Origin: Hohaiivirga grylli
Lineage (GTDB): Bacteria; Pseudomonadota; Alphaproteobacteria; Rhizobiales; Beijerinckiaceae
Length of the DNA: 5,619 bases
Direction: 5' to 3'
Assembly (NCBI RefSeq): GCF_039655745.1
Contig: NZ_JBBYXI010000014.1
Span: forward strand, 1-5,619
The translations under genes and the position numbers were made by a program. Of the stretch, positions 1 to 5,619 are shown piece after piece. The notes under the pieces are model-generated. The model worked only from the letters and a program-made list of their open reading frames with translations, was not told where the DNA came from and searched no databases. Every line of letters starts with the position of its first letter. The first letter of the stretch is position 1.

Positions 1-12
1 AGGTGTCCATCG

Positions 13-40
13 GCGCCGCGGGGCAATTGTTTTGCGGCGT
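13..40 (+). terminator. Possible weak intrinsic terminator of an upstream unit
   Basis: The sequence can fold as 13-24 against 29-40 with an AATT loop. The outer part is strong (CGCCGC at 14-19 with GCGGCG at 34-39), and the inner part is mostly G-U pairs. A T-rich but interrupted stretch (CTTTGTTTG, 41-49) follows. This would suit the end of a gene lying to the left on the + strand, but none is visible, and the T tract is poor. It could equally be a chance GC-rich hairpin. Confidence 0.3.
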
Positions 41-94
41 CTTTGTTTGCCTGATGGTCGTTTGATTGTTAGGCAGTCTCTTCGGAGGCGGTCT

Positions 95-125
95 AAAAAA
101 AGAATTTAAATTCTGCATTTTTAGA
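95..125 (+). promoter_or_regulatory. AT-rich upstream element with a perfect 14-bp palindrome
   Basis: An A tract (95-101) runs into the palindrome AGAATTTAAATTCT at 101-114, followed by a T-rich stretch up to the -35 box at 126. Position and composition fit an UP element, which binds the alpha-subunit C-terminal domains of RNA polymerase and boosts rRNA promoters. The perfect dyad could also be a protein binding site. The role is inferred from position only. Confidence 0.5.
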
Positions 126-154
126 TTGACAAACGGAAGTGGTAGGATTAGAAA
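126..154 (+). promoter_or_regulatory. rRNA operon promoter (sigma-70 type)
   Basis: A perfect -35 box TTGACA (126-131) is followed after 17 bp by TAGAAA (149-154), which matches four of six positions of the -10 consensus. TTGACA with a TAGAA-like -10 is the usual form of alphaproteobacterial rrn promoters. Transcription should start near 160-162, giving a leader of about 300 nt before mature 16S. I see no second promoter of similar quality in the leader, so the operon appears to be driven mainly from here. Confidence 0.75.
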
Positions 155-254
155 CCTACACCCTCGATTGCTGGTTTCACGGCGATCGAACTTCTTGGAA
201 AACATAAGCCGCGGGTCGGCCTTAGGGCTGAACGGTAGTTTTTGTTTTTTAAGG

Positions 255-266
255 TGCTCTTTGACA
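255..266 (+). promoter_or_regulatory. boxA antitermination element
   Basis: TGCTCTTTGACA differs from the Escherichia coli rrn boxA TGCTCTTTAACA at one base and sits in the leader between promoter and 16S. In RNA, boxA is bound by NusB and NusE (ribosomal protein S10) and converts RNA polymerase to a form that resists Rho on long untranslated rRNA transcripts. The TTGACA inside it is not read as a -35 box because no -10 follows at the right distance. Confidence 0.75.
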
Positions 267-274
267 ATTGAAGA

Positions 275-304
275 AAGAAAGAGAAACGTAGACGGCGAGG
301 TCCT
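275..304 (+). other. 5' arm of the 16S rRNA processing stem
   Basis: This arm pairs with 2030-2059 beyond the 16S 3' end. Of 30 opposed positions, 29 pair (three as G-U) and one is a U-U mismatch (289 with 2045). The A/G-rich strand AAGAAAGAGAAACG opposite a C/T-rich strand is the usual 16S-flanking stem in this class. RNase III should cut it to release pre-16S RNA. The arm lies about 160 nt upstream of mature 16S, so further trimming is needed. Confidence 0.85.
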
Positions 305-383
305 TGCGGGCTGTCAGGCGATTTAGTTTGGCAGCTGATAACGAGACTTCGGCGGTACTATGTTTTTCGGAAACTCACATGAA

Positions 384-401
384 TGATTACTTATGTAATC
401 A
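384..401 (+). other. Leader hairpin
   Basis: TGATTAC (384-390) pairs perfectly with GTAATCA (395-401) around a TTAT loop, giving seven base pairs. It lies between the 16S processing arm and the mature 5' end. No U tract follows, so it is not a terminator. A role in leader folding or 16S 5' maturation is possible but unproven. Confidence 0.5.
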
Positions 402-460
402 AGTTTATAGTGAACTCCGTTAATTTCGCATAGTGACCAGCTGATATTAAGCTCTCTCTA

Positions 461-2180
<1,720 letters not shown>

Positions 2181-2235
2181 TTTGATTGGAATTGATGGTG
2201 ATCATCGATCTCGTTTGTACGGCGAAACTTTTAAC

Positions 2236-2311
2236 GGGGCCATAGCTCAGTTGGGAGAGCGCTAGCTTTGCAAGCTTGAGGTCGTCGGTTCGATCCCGTC
2301 TGGCTCCACCA
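2236..2311 (+). tRNA. tRNA-Ala (anticodon UGC)
   Basis: This alanine tRNA is 76 nt with an encoded CCA. The acceptor stem GGGGCCA/TGGCTCC includes the G3-U70 pair (2238 with 2305), the main identity signal for alanyl-tRNA synthetase. The D arm is GCTC/GAGC. The anticodon loop TTTGCAA carries TGC at 2269-2271. The anticodon stem CTAGC/GCTTG has a U28-U42 mismatch (2263 with 2277). The T stem GTCGG/CCGTC has a U50-U64 mismatch (2285 with 2299), which is common in alphaproteobacterial tRNA-Ala. The gene lies 55 nt after tRNA-Ile in the standard Ile-Ala spacer pair. It should be functional, although two mismatched stems in one tRNA is more than usual. Confidence 0.96.
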
Positions 2312-2415
2312 AAAGATTTTCGCATTAGATTTGTCCGGTAGTCATTGAATTCGCGATTGCAATTGATTTGCATGTCGCGGGTGTTTGTCATCGTAAAGAG
2401 GGAATATGCCCGACG

Positions 2416-2442
2416 TTAATTTGCTCCCCTGGAGCAGGTTAA
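2416..2442 (+). other. Spacer hairpin, 12 bp
   Basis: Bases 2416-2427 pair with 2431-2442 around the three-base loop CCT, with the core TGCTCC/GGAGCA, two G-U pairs and TTAA/TTAA at the base. There is no following U tract, so it is unlikely to be a terminator. It may be a folding block or a nuclease site between tRNA-Ala and 23S. Confidence 0.6.
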
Positions 2443-2452
2443 TTGTCCAGCA

Positions 2453-2468
2453 CAGTGCATCAGCACTG
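2453..2468 (+). other. Spacer hairpin, 6 bp
   Basis: CAGTGC (2453-2458) pairs perfectly with GCACTG (2463-2468) around an ATCA loop. It directly follows the larger hairpin at 2416-2442 and precedes the outer 23S stem arm. Its role is unknown. Confidence 0.5.
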
Positions 2469-2485
2469 AAATTCGGGCGTATTCA

Positions 2486-2504
2486 GTAAGCATTAAGGTC
2501 TTTT
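2486..2504 (+). other. 5' arm of the outer 23S processing stem
   Basis: This arm pairs with 5417-5435 downstream of 23S. GTAAGCATTAAG (2486-2497) is the exact complement of CTTAATGCTTAC (5424-5435). A G-U and a U-A pair follow, then one C-A mismatch and four A-U pairs, giving 18 of 19 positions paired. It would close a second loop around 23S, outside the main RNase III stem. Confidence 0.7.
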
Positions 2505-2512
2505 CAAGATCA

Positions 2513-2536
2513 GTCCGTTTTCTGCCGAGAGCGGAC
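2513..2536 (+). other. Local hairpin overlapping the 23S stem arm
   Basis: GTCCGTTTTC (2513-2522) pairs along its whole length with GAGAGCGGAC (2527-2536) around a TGCC loop, with two G-U pairs. Bases 2532-2536 are also the distal end of the inner 23S processing stem, so the two folds exclude each other. The local hairpin can form as soon as it is transcribed, long before the far arm exists. Confidence 0.6.
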
Positions 2537-2558
2537 ATTGATCATGAGAGTAATCAAG
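2532..2558 (+). other. 5' arm of the inner 23S processing stem
   Basis: This arm pairs with 5347-5373. Of 27 opposed positions, 26 pair (three as G-U) and one is a U-C mismatch (2539 with 5366). The last seven pairs, AATCAAG with CTTGATT, are the helix that joins the mature 5' and 3' ends of 23S. The rest is precursor sequence and the expected RNase III target. This pairing also sets the mature ends used here. Confidence 0.85.
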
Positions 2559-2681
2559 TGTCTTAAGAGCATTCAACGGATGCCTTGGCGCTGAGAGGCG
2601 ATGAAGGACGTGGTACGCTGCGATAAGCTTCGGGGAGTTGCGAACAAACTTTGATCCGGAGATTTCCGAATGGGAAAACCC

Positions 2682-2759
2682 ACCTTCGACAATTTGTATT
2701 CTGACGTCATGGGGACTTCGGTTTTTGTGATGTTGGACTACAAATTGTCAAAAGAAGGT
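2682..2759 (+). other. Helix 9 intervening sequence of 23S rRNA
   Basis: At the place where E. coli 23S has an 18-nt hairpin, this RNA has one 78-nt hairpin. ACCTTC (2682-2687) pairs with GAAGGT (2754-2759), with a four-A bulge at 2750-2753. GACAATTTGTA (2688-2698) pairs perfectly with TACAAATTGTC (2739-2749). After one mismatch, 2700-2716 pairs with 2721-2737, largely through G-U pairs, and is capped by a cUUCGg tetraloop (2716-2721). Helix 9 intervening sequences are common in alphaproteobacteria and are cut by RNase III, leaving a 5.8S-like 5' fragment of roughly 130-150 nt. Cleavage here is inferred from structure. Confidence 0.85.
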
Positions 2760-3041
2760 ATTAAATCCTGAATAAAATAGGGATTTAAGGCGAACCTGGG
2801 GAACTGAAACATCTAAGTACCCAGAGGAAAGGACATCAATAGAGACTCCGCTAGTAGTGGCGAGCGAACGCGGATCAGGCCAATGCTTCTTCAACTCTAA
2901 CTGGAATCGTTTGAATGGCGAGCAATAATAGGTGATAGCCCTGTACAGGTAATGTGTTGAAGGAGATTCGAGTAGGGCGGGACACGTGAAATCCTGTCTG
3001 AACATGGGAGGACCACCTTCCAAGCCTAAGTACTCCTCAGC

Positions 3042-3073
<32 letters not shown>

Positions 3074-3647
3074 GTGAAAAGCACCCCGACGAGGGGAGTG
3101 AAATAGTTCCTGAAATTGAATGCTTACAAACAGTCGGAGCCCGCAAGGGTGACGGCGTACCTTTTGTATAATGGGTCAGCGACTTAAAGTAACGAGCAAG
3201 CTTAAGCCGATAGGTGTAGGCGCAGCGAAAGCGAGTCTTAATAGGGCGTTTAGTTCGTTGCTTTAGACCCGAAACCAGGTGATCTAGCCATGAGCAGGTT
3301 GAAGGTGCAGTAACATGCACTGGAGGACCGAACCGGTGAATGTTGAAAAATTCTCGGATGACTTGTGGTTAGGGGTGAAAGGCCAATCAAACTTGGAAAT
3401 AGCTGGTTCTCCGCGAAAGCTATTTAGGTAGCGCCTCGCGTGAATCCTCTAGGGGGTAGAGCACTGAATGGGCTAGGGCTGCTCACCGCGGTACCAAACC
3501 TAATCAAACTCCGAATACCTAGAAGGACTGCGCGGGAGACACACGGTGGGTGCTAACGTCCATCGTGGAGAGGGAAACAACCCTGACCTACAGCTAAGGC
3601 CCCCAATTCGTGGCTAAGTGGGAAAGGATGTGGAAATCCCAAAACAA

Positions 3648-3678
<31 letters not shown>

Positions 3679-4355
3679 TAAAGAAAGCGTAACAGCTCAC
3701 TGGTCTAAATAAGGGTTTCTGCGCCGAAAATGTAACGGGGCTCAAGCCACGAGCCGAAGCTTAGGGTGCATCTTATGATGCGCGGTAGCGGAGCGTTCTG
3801 TAAGTCTGTGAAGGAGGACCCGTGAGGGCCTCTGGAGGTATCAGAAGTGCGAATGCTGACATGAGTAACGATAAACAGTGTGAAAGACACTGTCGCCGAA
3901 AGTCCAAGGGTTCCTGCGTAAAGTTAATCTGCGCAGGGTTAGTCGGTCCCTAAGGCGAGGCCGAAAGGCGTAGTCGATGGGAATTGCGTAAATATTCGTA
4001 AACCAGTGGGTAGTGACGGATGCCGCCCGTTGTGCAATCTTATTGGATTGATTGTGCAGCTAACGTGTCCCAGGAAATAGCTCCCACATTAGTCCGTACC
4101 CTAAACCGACACAGGTGGACAGGTAGAGTATACCAAGGCGCTTGAGAGAACTATGTTGAAGGAACTCGGCAATTTACCTCCGTAACTTCGGGATAAGGAG
4201 GCCTGCACTCGGGCAACCGGGCTGCAGGGGCACAGACCAGGGGGTGGCGACTGTTTAACTAAAACACAGGGCTCTGCGAAATCGTAAGATGACGTATAGG
4301 GTCTGACGCCTGCCCGGTGCCGGAAGGTTAAGAGGAGGGGTGCAAGCTCCGAATT

Positions 4356-4446
<91 letters not shown>

Positions 4447-4705
4447 CGATCTCCCCGCTGTCTCCAACATAGACTCAGTGAAATTGAATTCCCCGTGAAG
4501 ATGCGGGGTTCCTGCGGTCAGACGGAAAGACCCCGTGCACCTTTACTGTAGCTTTACACTGGCATTTGTGTTCCTATGTGTAGGATAGGTGGTAGACTTT
4601 GAAGTTCGGGCGCCAGCTCGGATGGAGTCATCCTTGAAATACCACCCTTAGTAATATAGATGTCTAACCGCGGTCCGTTATCCGGATCCGGGACCGTGTA
4701 TGGCA

Positions 4706-4751
<46 letters not shown>

Positions 4752-4880
4752 GCGAAGGTGGGCTCAGAGCGGTCGGAAATCGCTCGTTGAGTGCAATGGC
4801 ATAAGCCCGCCTGACTGCGAGACTGACAAGTCGAGCAGAGTCGAAAGACGGCCATAGTGATCCGGTGGTCCCGCGTGGGT

Positions 4881-4929
<49 letters not shown>

Positions 4930-4945
4930 TCCCCCAAGAGTCCAT

Positions 4946-5084
<139 letters not shown>

Positions 5085-5346
5085 TGCCGTGGGTGCTGGA
5101 GTTTTGAGAGGATCTGCCCTTAGTACGAGAGGACCGGGGTGGACGTATCTCTGGTGGAGCTGTTGTGGCGCCAGCCGCAGTGCAGCGTAGCTATATACGG
5201 ACGGGATAACCGCTGAAGGCATCTAAGCGGGAAACCCACCTCAAAACAAGAACTCCCTTGAGAACCGTGGAAGACGACCACGTTGATAGGCTGGGTGTGT
5301 AAGTGCGGCGACGCATTGAGCTTACCAGTACTAATTGTTCGATCGG

Positions 5347-5373
5347 CTTGATTGCTCTTATGGTCCATGTCCG
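5347..5373 (+). other. 3' arm of the inner 23S processing stem
   Basis: CTTGATTGCTCTTATGGTCC and the following ATGTCCG pair with 2532-2558. Bases 5347-5353 remain in mature 23S as its 3' end, and the rest is trimmed. A competing local hairpin is possible at 5360-5378: ATGGTC with GACCAT around a seven-base loop. Confidence 0.85.
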
Positions 5374-5448
5374 ACCATGAAAACATCAGGCTTCCCATAA
5401 AGAAGTTTTGATCCAAAAAAAATCTTAATGCTTACATTGTTCTTTGCC
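5354..5448 (+). other. Spacer between 23S and 5S
   Basis: This 95-nt non-coding spacer holds the rest of the inner 23S stem, a possible hairpin at 5360-5378, an A tract at 5415-5422, the 3' arm of the outer 23S stem (5417-5435) and the 5' arm of the 5S-enclosing stem (5436-5446). The last two arms abut exactly, so the spacer is almost wholly accounted for by processing structure. Confidence 0.75.
5417..5435 (+). other. 3' arm of the outer 23S processing stem
   Basis: An A-run followed by CTTAATGCTTAC (5424-5435) is complementary to 2486-2504. It ends one base before the 5S-enclosing stem begins, so the two helices could stack on each other. Confidence 0.7.
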
Positions 5449-5579
5449 GGCTCGGTGATTTTAGCGAGGAGCCCAAACCCGATCCCATCTCGAACTCGGC
5501 CGTTAAATTCCTTAGCGCTGATGGTACTGTGTCTTAAGACCCGGGAGAGTAAGTCATTGCCGGGCCTGCAAAGAACAAT
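5436..5579 (+). other. Precursor stem enclosing 5S rRNA
   Basis: ATTGTTCTTTG (5436-5446) is the perfect complement of CAAAGAACAAT (5569-5579), giving 11 base pairs just outside 5S. A C-G pair and one mismatch follow, and then helix I of 5S itself, so 5S sits at the end of one long hairpin. This would set the pre-5S ends for a nuclease such as RNase E or RNase III. No U tract follows, so it is not a classic terminator. Confidence 0.75.
5449..5567 (+). rRNA. rrf: 5S ribosomal RNA
   Basis: This 119-nt RNA of the large subunit joins 23S in the central protuberance, where it binds L5, L18 and L25-type proteins. The conserved core CCCGATCCCATCTCGAACTC (about 5478-5497), the GCGCTGATGGTACT segment, the alphaproteobacterial GTCTTAAGAC helix tip and CGGGAGAGTAAGTCATTGCC are all present. 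Helix I forms between about 5449-5459 and 5556-5566, with G-U pairs at 5452, 5456 and 5457. Length and layout match the family (E. coli 120 nt). It is the last rRNA of the operon. Mature ends are placed by alignment with E. coli helix I and may shift by one or two bases. Confidence 0.95.
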
Positions 5580-5619
5580 CCCTCTTTACATGAATTACAA
5601 ACATGCGCGGCGTAAGCTA
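5580..5619. other. Downstream end of the window, nothing identified
   Basis: Forty bases follow the 5S-enclosing stem. I see no terminator hairpin with a U tract and no gene. A tRNA such as initiator tRNA-Met often follows 5S in this class, and the last bases (CGCGGCGT at 5606-5613) resemble its first bases, but the next bases do not give the expected D arm. The operon terminator must lie beyond the window. Confidence 0.5.

Larger units (their letters stand above)
160..460 (+). other. Transcribed leader of the rRNA operon
   Basis: This roughly 300-nt non-coding leader lies between the inferred start site and mature 16S. It contains boxA (255-266), the 5' arm of the 16S processing stem (275-304), a hairpin at 384-401 and a 9-bp direct repeat CAGCTGATA at 332-340 and 438-446. 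It is removed during 16S maturation. An open frame of 86 codons at 66-326 crosses promoter, boxA and stem and is not credible as a gene. Confidence 0.75.
2312..2551 (+). other. Spacer between tRNA-Ala and 23S
   Basis: This 240-nt non-coding spacer has no credible gene. It contains two strong local hairpins (2416-2442 and 2453-2468), the 5' arm of an outer 23S stem (2486-2504), a third hairpin (2513-2536) and the 5' arm of the inner 23S stem (from 2532). I see no clear second boxA, unlike the spacer of E. coli rrn operons. Confidence 0.8.

Noticed and set aside
275..288. Purine-rich tract as a simple low-complexity repeat
   Set aside because: It is fully explained as one arm of the 16S processing stem, with its complement at 2046-2059.
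261..289. TTGACA at 261-266 as a second promoter
   Set aside because: No -10 like sequence occurs 16-18 bp downstream, and the hexamer is part of a near-perfect boxA.
66..326. 86-codon open frame on the + strand in the leader
   Set aside because: It runs across the promoter, boxA and the 16S processing arm, has no convincing ribosome binding site, and its translation resembles no family I know.
328..361. TTGGCA (328-333) with TACTAT (356-361) as an internal promoter
   Set aside because: The boxes are separated by 22 bp, too far for a sigma-70 promoter.
5602..5619. Start of an initiator tRNA-Met gene after 5S
   Set aside because: CGCGGCGT resembles the usual first bases, but the following AAGCTA does not give the expected D stem, and the window ends before it can be tested.

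Overview
The window holds one complete bacterial ribosomal RNA operon on the + strand, in the order 16S rRNA, tRNA-Ile(GAU), tRNA-Ala(UGC), 23S rRNA, 5S rRNA, with its promoter, leader and processing signals. I find no supportable protein-coding gene; every open frame of moderate length lies inside, or antisense to, the rRNA, tRNA or leader sequence.

The organism is an alphaproteobacterium. The 16S is short (about 1486 nt) with a tiny V1 hairpin and a reduced V3 region. A long purine-rich RNase III stem of the alphaproteobacterial type surrounds the 16S. The 23S has an enlarged helix 9 like the intervening sequences common in this class. The rrn promoter has the TTGACA...TAGAA form. The 16S 3' domain recalls Hyphomicrobiales (Rhizobiales), while V3 and V4 also resemble Rhodospirillales, so I leave the order open. 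The spacers look AT-rich, which suggests a genome of modest GC.

Layout: bases 1-94 hold a possible weak terminator of an upstream unit. Bases 95-154 hold an AT-rich upstream element with a perfect 14-bp palindrome, then the promoter. The leader (about 160-460) carries boxA at 255-266 and the 5' arm of the 16S processing stem. 16S is 461-1946. The 605-nt spacer (1947-2551) has the 3' arm of that stem, both tRNAs, several local hairpins and the 5' arms of two nested stems around 23S. 23S is 2552-5353 with an intervening hairpin at 2682-2759. A 95-nt spacer leads to 5S (5449-5567), which is enclosed by an extra 11-bp stem. The last 40 bases hold nothing I can name.

The parts work as one transcript. 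Promoter and boxA give strong, antiterminated transcription. The long-range stems bring the ends of each rRNA together for RNase III, and the tRNAs are cut out by RNase P and 3' nucleases. The helix 9 hairpin probably splits 23S into a short 5.8S-like 5' piece and a large piece. The most interesting signals are this hairpin and the local hairpins that compete with the 23S processing stem. I see no undescribed system here.
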